Origin: Marimonas lutisalis
GTDB lineage: Bacteria > Pseudomonadota > Alphaproteobacteria > Rhodobacterales > Rhodobacteraceae
DNA: 64,000 nucleotides
Reading direction: 5' to 3'
Assembly (NCBI RefSeq): GCF_005434965.1
Contig: NZ_SKCI01000003.1
Location: 62,001-126,000 of the forward strand
In this document: positions 1 to 7,243 of the stretch, piece by piece
Position numbering within the stretch: position 1 is the stretch's first letter
Layout of the letters: each line of letters begins with the position of its first letter
Program-made: the position numbers and the translations under genes
The notes under the pieces: generated by a model
What the model saw: the letters and a program-made list of their open reading frames with translations, nothing else
What the model was told of the DNA's origin: nothing
The model's database searches: none

Positions 1-605
1 TCGATCGCCCCGGTATTGAGCGCCGACATCGTATCGGCCAGCCCCATCGACTGCGCTTCCACACCCAGCTTGCCCATCACGCTCGCCCCGAGGCCAAAGA
101 AACGCATCTTCTTGCCCTTCAGGTCCTCGGGCGATTTGATCTCCTCGCGGAACCAGCCCGAGGCCTCGGGCACCAGTGTGCCGCAATGGATGGTCTTGAT
201 GTTGTATTTTTCCTCGGTGATCTCCGACCACAGCTCGTGACCGCCGCCATAATACCACCAGGCGGCATATTCCTTCACGTCCGGGCCAAAGGGAAAGGTG
301 GTGAACAGCGGCGCCGAGGGGATCACCCCTTCGGCAAAGCCGATGGAGTACCACGAGCTTTCGACCGCGCCGGTCGAAACCGCATCCCAGACCTCGCCGG
401 TGGCGACGATCTCGCCGGGGTTCTTGACGTCCAGTTTCACGCCCCCCGCGGTCAGTTGTTCGACCTTGGCCGAGATATCCCACGCGGGCTTGCCCAGCAG
501 CGGCAGGGTTTGCGGGAAAATCGCCTGCATCTCGATATCCTTGGCGCTGGCCGTGCTGGCCATCAGCGCCGCGGCGCAGGCGGTAAGTACGAATTTGGTC
601 TTCAT
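1..605 (-). CDS. TRAP transporter substrate-binding protein (DctP-like), partial
   Basis: Periplasmic solute-binding component of a TRAP-type uptake system, probably for an organic acid. The start ATG is at 603-605 (minus), preceded by a GGGAGGAG-type ribosome binding site; the C-terminus lies beyond position 1, leaving about 201 residues. Residues 1-21 form a signal peptide (MKTK, hydrophobic core, cleavage near ASA). The body has typical DctP features: FPQTLPLLGKP near the mature N-terminus, a WDAVSTGAVE stretch, and SPEDLKGKKMRFFG, the conserved segment before the ligand-contact arginine region. It lies 34 bp downstream of the ThDP enzyme gene on the same strand and probably ends the IclR operon. 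The family call is firm; the substrate is unknown. The permease genes would lie outside the window. Confidence 0.85.
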   Translation of the reverse strand, partial: MKTKFVLTACAAALMASTASAKDIEMQAIFPQTLPLLGKPAWDISAKVEQLTAGGVKLDVKNPGEIVATGEVWDAVSTGAVESSWYSIGFAEGVIPSAPLFTTFPFGPDVKEYAAWWYYGGGHELWSEITEEKYNIKTIHCGTLVPEASGWFREEIKSPEDLKGKKMRFFGLGASVMGKLGVEAQSMGLADTMSALNTGAI

Positions 606-639
606 CTGGTAACTCCTCCCAATGGTTTGCCCGCGCGTA

Positions 640-2376
640 TCAGGCCACGCGGTCGCCTTTCTTGACCTGAACGGTCCTGTTATCGACAGCCGGCAGCATT
701 TTCGCCGGGTCGCGTGTGACCATCACGTCGATGACGCTTGGCCGGTCTTTCTCGGCAAAGGCCGCCTTCAGGGCCGCCGCCAGGTCGCCGGGCTCCTCCA
801 CCCGGATGCCGTGACAGCCCATCGCCTCCGCCAGTTTGGCATAATTCGTGTCGGCCAGGTCGGAACTCTGGTAATTGCCTTCGCCATACATCAGGTGCTG
901 CAGCGCCTTGACGTATCCGCTCGCGGCATTGTTCACCACGATCACCGTCAGGCCCAGCTTCATCCGCCGCGCGGTTTCCAGCTCGCCCAGCACCATATTG
1001 AAACCGCCATCGCCGGTCAGCCCCACGACAACTGCGTCGGGGTTGGCCAATTGCGCCCCCATCGCGCCCGGCAGGCCATAGCCGATCGAGGCAAAACCGC
1101 GATCCGGCACGAAGGTCCGCCGCGCCCTTTTGGAATTGAACAGCAAACCGCCCCAATGCGCGGCGAACCCGCCATCGGCGATCAGGTGTCCGTCCTCGGG
1201 CAGGTGGTTGTTCAGCTCGGTAATCAGCCGCGCCATGTTGACCGGGGTTTCGTCTGAATACAGCCGCTCGGCGGCGACCTCGTCGTGCCATGTCTGCATC
1301 TTCACCGGGATCTCGGCCAGGTAATCGGCCCGGCGCGCGCGCTGCGCCCCTGCCCTGTCGGCCAGCGTCGCGGTCAGATCGTTCAGCCCCTCGCGCGCAT
1401 CGCCCCACAGTTTCACGGTGGGTTCATAGGTCCGGCCCATTTCCTCGGCCACGCTGTCCAGGTGGATAACGGTCTGGCCTTTCTGCGGAATGGTGAACCG
1501 CTTGGTCGCGATCTCGCCCAGCTTGCAACCCGCCACGATGATGCAGTCGCTGGCCGCGATCAGGTCGTTGGCGATCCGGTCATAGCGCCCGAACAGCCCC
1601 GCCGACAGCGGCGAGGTGCAGGCAATCGCGCCCTTGCCGCTCATTGTGTGGGCGACGGGAATGCCGTTTTCCTCGGCAAAGCGGGTCACGGCCTCGGTGG
1701 CCTGGCTGATATGGATGCCGCCGCCACACAGCAGGATCGGGCGGTCCGCCGCCGCGATCATGTCGGCGGCGCGGGCCAGCGATGCCGCGTCGGGCCGGCA
1801 GCGCAGCGCCGGCGCCGCCTCATGCGCCGGATCGACGTCGAAATCGCCCTCCTCGAACCCCCACAGCCCGTGCGCGATGTCCTCGGGCACATCGACGATC
1901 ACCGGGCCGGGCCGGCCGCTTGTGGCCACGGCAAAGGCGCGGCGCATGATCTCGGGGATGCGGTGGATCGCCTCGACCCTCAGAAGCTCCTTGCAGGCCG
2001 GCCGCAGGATCGAGACCTGGTCGGTCTCCTGGGTCATGTTCTTGCCGGCATGGTCGCGCTGCGCATCGCCGACGATCGCCACAATGGGGCTGCCCGCGTT
2101 CAGCGCCTCGACCAGGCCGGTCACCAGGTTCGTCGCCCCCGGCCCCAGCGTCGCATCGACCAGGCCAACCCGGCCCGACACCTTGGCATAGGCATCCGCC
2201 GCGAACACCGCGCAGCGCTCATCGTTGATCAGATTGTGCCGCAGGCCCAACCGCCTTGCCGCATCGTAGAACGGCAAAAGCTGAAAGCCCCCCATGCCGA
2301 ACATCGGCCCGGCGCCATGGGCCAGCAGCATCCGCACCAGCGCCTCGCCACCTGTCATTTCGTTGGATTGGGTCAT
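640..2376 (-). CDS. ThDP-dependent enzyme, acetolactate synthase large-subunit-like
   Basis: A 578-residue thiamine-diphosphate enzyme of the acetolactate synthase/pyruvate oxidase superfamily. Three domains in order: N-terminal PYR domain with the catalytic glutamate at about residue 53 (NDERC), a central domain, and a C-terminal PP domain with the ThDP/Mg motif GDGGFN near residue 455 ending in NN. No regulatory small subunit is adjacent, so branched-chain amino-acid synthesis is unlikely; decarboxylation or carboligation of a 2-oxoacid fits better. It overlaps the E1 beta gene by 4 nt, so the two are probably translationally coupled. Family assignment is firm from motifs; the substrate cannot be read from sequence. 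Confidence 0.88.
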   Translation of the reverse strand: MTQSNEMTGGEALVRMLLAHGAGPMFGMGGFQLLPFYDAARRLGLRHNLINDERCAVFAADAYAKVSGRVGLVDATLGPGATNLVTGLVEALNAGSPIVAIVGDAQRDHAGKNMTQETDQVSILRPACKELLRVEAIHRIPEIMRRAFAVATSGRPGPVIVDVPEDIAHGLWGFEEGDFDVDPAHEAAPALRCRPDAASLARAADMIAAADRPILLCGGGIHISQATEAVTRFAEENGIPVAHTMSGKGAIACTSPLSAGLFGRYDRIANDLIAASDCIIVAGCKLGEIATKRFTIPQKGQTVIHLDSVAEEMGRTYEPTVKLWGDAREGLNDLTATLADRAGAQRARRADYLAEIPVKMQTWHDEVAAERLYSDETPVNMARLITELNNHLPEDGHLIADGGFAAHWGGLLFNSKRARRTFVPDRGFASIGYGLPGAMGAQLANPDAVVVGLTGDGGFNMVLGELETARRMKLGLTVIVVNNAASGYVKALQHLMYGEGNYQSSDLADTNYAKLAEAMGCHGIRVEEPGDLAAALKAAFAEKDRPSVIDVMVTRDPAKMLPAVDNRTVQVKKGDRVA

Positions 2377-3347
2377 GCCGGTTCGGTCTCCATTGTCTTT
2401 TTCGCGGCGGCGGCGATCATCTCCGCCGTCACCCGCATCTGGTCTTCAAGATTGGGCGCATACGCGATCAGTCCGCGCGGGCTGCCCAGCCGCACGGGCG
2501 GCGCCTTCAGCATCACGTTCTGCGCCACCGTGGCCACCACCTCGGCACCGAATCCCGCCACCGCCACCGATTCATGCGCCACGACAAGCCGCCCGGTCCT
2601 GCGCACGCTCTCTAGCACCGCCGCCTTGTCCCAGGGCCACAGACTCACCAGGTCGATCACCTCCGCCCCGATCCCCTCCTGCGCCAGCGCCTCGGCCGCC
2701 GCGACGCACAGGTTCGCCGTGTTCGACCACGACACCAGCGTCACATCCTCACCCTCCCGCCGGATATTGGCCTTGCCGAACGCGCCGGTGCGGGCGGTAT
2801 CCACCTCGCCCTCCGTCAGCCAGATATCCTTGTGCTCCAGGTAAACCACCGGATCGTCGCAGGCGATGGCCGCTTTCATCATCGTGTAATTGTCCTGCGG
2901 CGTGGCCGGGCAGCAGACGACCAGCCCCGGGATATGCACATACCACGATTCAAGCGATTGCGAGTGCTGCGCCGCCGAAGACCGCCACATGCCCATCGGC
3001 TTGCGGATCACCATCGGCGCGCGGCTCTGCCCGCCGAACATGAACCGCGCCTTGGCGATCTGGTTCACCAGCTCATCGGTGGCGCACAGCGCGAAATCGG
3101 CGAACCGCATCTCGACGATCGGCCGGGTCCCCGCCATCGCCGCGCCAAAGGCCGCGCCCATGATCGCGGCCTCGGAAATCGGCGCGTCCGAAATCCGGTC
3201 GGGGCCGAACTCCTCGACCAGCCCGGTATATTGCTTGAACACCCCGCCCCGGCCCAGGTCTTCGCCCACGCACCACACGGTCGGATCCGCGCGCATCGCC
3301 TCGGCAATGGCCAGTTTCGCGGCATCGGCATAGCTCATCACGGCCAT
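2373..3347 (-). CDS. 2-oxoacid (acetoin/pyruvate-type) dehydrogenase E1 component, beta subunit
   Basis: Transketolase-like beta subunit of a heterotetrameric E1 of the pyruvate/acetoin/branched-chain 2-oxoacid dehydrogenase family; 324 residues, the usual length. Recognisable segments are YADAAKLAIAEAMR at the N-terminus, VWCVGEDLGRGGVF, a DAPISEAAIMGAAFGAA stretch, and a transketolase C-terminal domain (TGRLVVAHESVAVAGFGAEV). It partners the alpha subunit encoded directly upstream (1-nt overlap). A second possible ATG is three codons in. No E2 gene lies beside it, which is unusual for a complete complex. The choice between acetoin, pyruvate and another 2-oxoacid is not settled by sequence. 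Confidence 0.88.
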   Translation of the reverse strand: MAVMSYADAAKLAIAEAMRADPTVWCVGEDLGRGGVFKQYTGLVEEFGPDRISDAPISEAAIMGAAFGAAMAGTRPIVEMRFADFALCATDELVNQIAKARFMFGGQSRAPMVIRKPMGMWRSSAAQHSQSLESWYVHIPGLVVCCPATPQDNYTMMKAAIACDDPVVYLEHKDIWLTEGEVDTARTGAFGKANIRREGEDVTLVSWSNTANLCVAAAEALAQEGIGAEVIDLVSLWPWDKAAVLESVRRTGRLVVAHESVAVAGFGAEVVATVAQNVMLKAPPVRLGSPRGLIAYAPNLEDQMRVTAEMIAAAAKKTMETEPA

Positions 3348-4342
3348 CAGAACGCCTCCTCGACGGGCGAGCCGATATCCTGCACATCGGCAAACACGCT
3401 GTCATCCGCGGGCCAGGGCGCGGCCCGCGCCGCATCCAGCGCCGCCGCCATCTCCTCGGCGGCCGCCTGGCGCAGCGCATCCATCTCGCCTTCGGTCACG
3501 CCCGCGCGTGTCAGATCGGTGCGCAGCCGCATGATCGGGCAGGCCGTCTCGCGCATGTGGTCGGCCTCGCCCTCCGGGCGATAGGTGGCCGGATCGAAAT
3601 AGGTGTGTCCCGACAAGCGATAGGTCTTGGCATGCAGGAACTCGGGCTTGCCGGTCTCGCGGATGCGTGCGGTGATCTCGGCCGCCGTCGCCGCCAGCCC
3701 GGTCACGTCATTGCCGTCGGCCTGCGTCGTGCGCAGGCCCAGCGCCCGGGCGCGCTCGGCCACATCACCCGAAGTCATGTCGGATGTCAGCGTCGAGGCC
3801 GAATACTGGTTGTCTTCGCAGACGAACAGGATTGGCAGGTCAAACACACCGGCCCAGTTCACGCCCTCCAGGAACGGCCCGCGATTGGCTGCGCCATCGC
3901 CAAAGAAACACACGACGATCTGGTCGCCCCCCAACAGCTTGATGCCATGCGCCGCGCCCGCCGCGATGGTGATATTGGCCCCCACCACGCCATTGGCGCC
4001 CAGCATCCGCACCCCGAAATCGGCGATATGCATCGATCCGCCCTTGCCGCCACAACAGCCGCCCTCGCGCCCCAGCAGCTCTTTCATCATCGCCGTCGCG
4101 TCGGCGCCCTTGGCCAGCGTGTGACCATGGCCGCGATGGGTCGACAGAATGTAGTCGTCGCGCCGCAGCGGCTCGATCACCGCCGCCGCCACCGCCTCCT
4201 GCCCGATCGACAGGTGAATGGCGCCCAGCACCAGCCCCTCGTCCACCGCCGCGCGCCGTGCGGCCTCCTCAAAGGCCCGGATACGCTCCATCAGGTGCAG
4301 CCGGGCCAGGCCCTTTTCTTGGTCGAAATTCGACAGGGTCAC
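3347..4342 (-). CDS. 2-oxoacid (acetoin/pyruvate-type) dehydrogenase E1 component, alpha subunit
   Basis: ThDP-binding alpha subunit of the same E1, 331 residues. The GDG...N ThDP motif is visible (FFGDGAANRGPF, followed about 25 residues later by EDNQYSAST). The segment RGHGHTLAKG and GKGGSMHIAD are standard for AcoA/PdhA-type alpha subunits, and LSGHTYFDP is the conserved region that follows. The start codon is GTG at 4340-4342, overlapping the regulator's stop codon by 4 nt (GTGA). It forms one transcription unit with the IclR gene upstream and the beta subunit downstream. Confidence 0.88.
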   Translation of the reverse strand: MTLSNFDQEKGLARLHLMERIRAFEEAARRAAVDEGLVLGAIHLSIGQEAVAAAVIEPLRRDDYILSTHRGHGHTLAKGADATAMMKELLGREGGCCGGKGGSMHIADFGVRMLGANGVVGANITIAAGAAHGIKLLGGDQIVVCFFGDGAANRGPFLEGVNWAGVFDLPILFVCEDNQYSASTLTSDMTSGDVAERARALGLRTTQADGNDVTGLAATAAEITARIRETGKPEFLHAKTYRLSGHTYFDPATYRPEGEADHMRETACPIMRLRTDLTRAGVTEGEMDALRQAAAEEMAAALDAARAAPWPADDSVFADVQDIGSPVEEAF

Positions 4343-5118
4343 AGCAGATTCTCCTGCTCAAGTTCGCTGAATTTGTCCGACAAAATCGCCACCTCGCTCT
4401 GCAGGAGCGGCAGCAATTCGCCCTCGATCCGCTCCGGGCTCATCCGGTCATTGATCGCCCCGATCCCGATCGCCGCCACCAGCCGGCCTGACGCGGTCAG
4501 GATCGGCAGCGCCATCGCGCTCATCCCCGGCACCACGATCGACGGGTTGAGCGCATAGCCGAGCCGGTCGAAATCCCCGGCCAGTTCCTCGGCCGTCTCC
4601 GGGGTGTAGTTGTACTCGGCCATCCAGGCCACGTTGGCGCGCGCCGCCGCCATCCGCTTGCGCTTTGGTGTCGCCGCATAAAGCGCCTGTCCCGTCGCCC
4701 CGACGCCCAGCGGCACCCGGTCGCCCGCATCCAGCGTCAGCGTCCGGATCGGAAACGCGCCCAGTTCGCGGCAGACGCAGATCGAAACCGCGCCCTCGGG
4801 CGCCGACAGAAAGATCGTGTCTTCCGACGCCTCGGCCAGCCGCCGCATGCTGCGCCGCGCCAGCGCCGCCAGGTCCGAGCGGTTGGCGACCCGCGCCAGC
4901 GCGGCCAGCGCGTGGCCCAGGTGATATTTGCGGCTATCGGGGTCCTGGTAGACATAGTTCACGTCCATCAGCGAGCTCAGCACGCGATGCGTTGTCGTCT
5001 TGGTGAACTCCGTGCGGGCCATAATCTCGGTGAAACTCGCGCCCAGCGGCATCCGTGCCAGAGCGGCCAGAACGCTTTGCGCGCGCGCAATCGATCCGAC
5101 TGGCGTTTCCGCGTTCAC
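4339..5118 (-). CDS. IclR-family transcriptional regulator
   Basis: A 259-residue regulator with an N-terminal winged helix-turn-helix (FTEIMARTEFTKTTTHRVLSSL, about residues 28-50, recognition helix TKTTTHRVL) and a C-terminal IclR effector domain (VPLGVGATGQALYA; later PILTASGRLVAAIGIG). Translation starts at GTG 5116-5118 behind a strong GGAGGAG site. It is the first gene of the operon it probably controls, with 4-nt overlap to the next gene. Two palindromes at 5140-5156 and 5164-5180, immediately upstream and shared with the divergent gene, are the likely operators. The inducer is presumably a substrate or intermediate of the ThDP pathway (inference). Confidence 0.9.
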   Translation of the reverse strand: MNAETPVGSIARAQSVLAALARMPLGASFTEIMARTEFTKTTTHRVLSSLMDVNYVYQDPDSRKYHLGHALAALARVANRSDLAALARRSMRRLAEASEDTIFLSAPEGAVSICVCRELGAFPIRTLTLDAGDRVPLGVGATGQALYAATPKRKRMAAARANVAWMAEYNYTPETAEELAGDFDRLGYALNPSIVVPGMSAMALPILTASGRLVAAIGIGAINDRMSPERIEGELLPLLQSEVAILSDKFSELEQENLL

Positions 5119-5139
5119 GTCCCGTCTCCTCCCCAGGCA

Positions 5140-5180
5140 GTTCCATTTATCGGAACAATTGTTTTGATTGTTGGAATCAA
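5140..5180. promoter_or_regulatory. Two adjacent 17-bp palindromes, probable IclR operators
   Basis: GTTCCATTTATCGGAAC at 5140-5156 has perfect 5-bp arms around a 7-bp spacer; TTGATTGTTGGAATCAA at 5164-5180 has perfect 6-bp arms around 5 bp. Centre-to-centre distance is 24 bp. CAATTG also occurs on both sides of the second palindrome (5156-5161 and 5178-5183). They lie between the divergent IclR gene and the gene at 5217. Size and symmetry suit IclR-family binding sites; binding itself is inferred. Confidence 0.5.
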
Positions 5181-5216
5181 TTGCGGTGCAGAGTCAAACG
5201 AATTATCGCTTGAGCC

Positions 5217-6023
5217 ATGCAGGATGATGTTCGCCTTTTCGACTCGATCACCGATGCGAAACCGGATGCGGCCGGCTGCATCGCGGTTTCCGGATCGCAT
5301 GGCGGCCTCTACGCGGCGGCGGTGGCCTCGCGCGCGGGGCTGCGGGCCGTCATCCTCAACGATGCCGGCCGCGGTCTGAACGATGCCGGCATCGCCGGGG
5401 TCCGGGCGCTGGCCGATGTCGGCATGGCCGCCTGCGCGGTCGATTGCATGAGCGCCGAAATCGGATCGGCCAGCGATGCTGCCGCCCATGGCATCATCTC
5501 CTATGCCAATCCCGTCGCCGCCGATCTCGGGATCACGCCCGGGCAAACGGCCCGCGCCGCGCTGGACCTGCTGGCACATGCCCCTACCCCGCGCGACAGG
5601 CTTGCCGAAGTGCCCGAGGCGCGATGGGACGAAGACATCGACGGCACGCCGGTTCTCTGCGTCGACTCGGCCTCGCTGATCACGCCGGATGATGCCGGGC
5701 GGATCATTGTCACCGGCTCGCATGGCGGGCTGATCGGCGGCAACCCCGCGCGCGCCTGCAAGGCCCAGGCCCTCTATGTCAGCTTTTCAGATGCCGGGCG
5801 CGGCAAGAACGATATCGGCCTCACCCGCCTGCCCGCGCTCGACGCGCGCGGCATCGCTGCCGCGACGCTCGACTGCATGAGCTGCGAAATCGGCAATGCC
5901 GCCTCCGCCTTGGCCAATGGCATCGTCTCGGCGGCGAACAGGACCGCCCGGGATCTCGGCCTGCGGGTGGGCATGGCCCACGCGGATGCGCTGCGCGCGA
6001 TCATCGCCGCGACGCGCGGATGA
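5217..6023 (+). CDS. Uncharacterised protein made of two homologous halves (SHGG/DAGRG-ND-G/DCMS-EIG repeats)
   Basis: I do not recognise this 268-residue protein as a named family. It consists of an internal tandem duplication: residues about 17-116 and 158-265 align end to end with an offset of about 141 residues. Both halves carry, in order, GSHGGL (26-31 and 167-172), DAGRG-ND-G (49-58 and 192-201), and DCMS-EIG (76-83 and 219-226), followed by GI-S-AN-A-DLG. The invariant His, Asp, Asn and Cys residues suggest a catalytic or ligand-binding site per half. There is no signal peptide or membrane segment, so it is probably cytosolic. It is divergent from the IclR/ThDP operon and shares its palindromes, so it is probably co-regulated. 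No clear Shine-Dalgarno precedes the ATG. Confidence 0.75.
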   Translation: MQDDVRLFDSITDAKPDAAGCIAVSGSHGGLYAAAVASRAGLRAVILNDAGRGLNDAGIAGVRALADVGMAACAVDCMSAEIGSASDAAAHGIISYANPVAADLGITPGQTARAALDLLAHAPTPRDRLAEVPEARWDEDIDGTPVLCVDSASLITPDDAGRIIVTGSHGGLIGGNPARACKAQALYVSFSDAGRGKNDIGLTRLPALDARGIAAATLDCMSCEIGNAASALANGIVSAANRTARDLGLRVGMAHADALRAIIAATRG

Positions 6024-6192
6024 CGGCGGCCCTCGCCGGTGAAGGGCCACCGTTCGCCGGGTTCATCAAATTTCCCTTAACAATTGCCGCGCTGCGGCGG
6101 TGCACGCATGTCAGCCGGATGTCAGCCGGGGATCACCCCCCGCGTTTCGCCGCGTCGCAGCGGCGTTAACCCCACCGCACGGTGCGCGCGGC

Positions 6193-7158
6193 TTACGCCT
6201 TGCCCTTGAACACCGCCTGCCAGACCGGCCCCATCACCCGCGTCGCCAGCGGGATCAGCAGCACCCCGATCGCCAACCCGATCACGAGGTCCATCACGGC
6301 CGTCAACGTCCATTTCAGCGCGCCCAGGTAAGGCCCGGTGACGCCCGCCAGCACGGCCTCGACCGTGTGCTTGACGAACTCATAAGGCCCGTGCACGCCC
6401 ATTTCATGCAGCGCATGCAGGATGATCGAGCCTCCGACCCACAGCATCGCAGCAGTGCCTACCACCATCAAAAGATTGAGGAATTTCGGCATACCCCGCA
6501 CGATCATCCCGCCCAGGGCACGGGTCACGCCCAGCCGTCCACGCTGACTCATGAAGAGGCCCACGTCGTCGGCTTTCACGATCAGCGCCACGCTGCCATA
6601 AACCGCGACGGTGATGCCCACGGCGACCAGCGCCAGCGTCGCCGCCTCCATCCAGAAGCCGCTTTCCGGAATCGCCGAAAGCGCGATGGTCATGATCTCG
6701 GCGGACAGGATGAAATCGGTCTTGATCGCCCCCGCCACTTTCTCCTGCTCCAGATGCGCCGGATCCCCCACGTCATGCTCCGCCGCGTCCCAATGCTCCT
6801 CATGCGGAAACAGCTTGTGCCAGACCTTCTCCGCCCCTTCGAAACACAGATACGCCCCCCCTAGCATCAGCAGCGGCGGGATGAGCCACGGCGCAAAATT
6901 CGACAGCAACAGCCCTAAAGGCAGCAAAATCAAAAGCTTGTTGCGGATCGAGCCCATCGAGATCCGCCACACGATCGGCAGTTCGCGACTCGCATCAAAG
7001 CCCTGCATGTAGGACGGCGTCACCGCCGCATCGTCAATCACTGCGCCCGCCGCCTTTGCCCCGGCCTTGGCCGCCTGCCCGGCCACATCATCGACCGACG
7101 CCGCCGCCACCTTGGCAATCGCACCGACGTCATCCAGCAATGCCAACAAACCGCTCAT
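6193..7158 (-). CDS. DUF808 family inner-membrane protein
   Basis: A 321-residue integral membrane protein of the DUF808 (E. coli YedI) family, function unknown. The N-terminus MSGLLALLDDVGAIAK and the alanine-rich segment that follows (VAGQAAKAGAKAAGAVIDD) are characteristic, as are PIVWRISMGSIRNKLLIL and GGAYLCFEGAEKVWHKL. Several hydrophobic segments follow (for instance IWGMILM-type stretches near residues 215-245 and the C-terminal pair). Length is normal for the family. It is transcribed convergently with the gene at 5217 and separately from the MttB-like gene upstream. Confidence 0.88.
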   Translation of the reverse strand: MSGLLALLDDVGAIAKVAAASVDDVAGQAAKAGAKAAGAVIDDAAVTPSYMQGFDASRELPIVWRISMGSIRNKLLILLPLGLLLSNFAPWLIPPLLMLGGAYLCFEGAEKVWHKLFPHEEHWDAAEHDVGDPAHLEQEKVAGAIKTDFILSAEIMTIALSAIPESGFWMEAATLALVAVGITVAVYGSVALIVKADDVGLFMSQRGRLGVTRALGGMIVRGMPKFLNLLMVVGTAAMLWVGGSIILHALHEMGVHGPYEFVKHTVEAVLAGVTGPYLGALKWTLTAVMDLVIGLAIGVLLIPLATRVMGPVWQAVFKGKA

Positions 7159-7213
7159 ACCAGCCCCCGATTGTTCTTCGTTCGCGCAACATAGCGCAGC
7201 ATATCCGGTTTGA

Positions 7214-7235
7214 GTAGGCCGGGCTTCAGCCCGGC
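7214..7235. repeat. Short dispersed palindrome, copy 1
   Basis: A 22-nt element beginning GTAGG and built around the palindrome GGGCTTCAGCCC. A second copy sits at 47574-47595; the two agree at 20 of 22 positions, and the two differences (C/G exchanges at offsets 6 and 21) are compensatory, so both keep a perfect hairpin. It lies downstream of the MttB-like gene's stop codon and lacks a T tract, so it is not an obvious intrinsic terminator. Confidence 0.5.
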
Positions 7236-7243
7236 TCTTTCGT

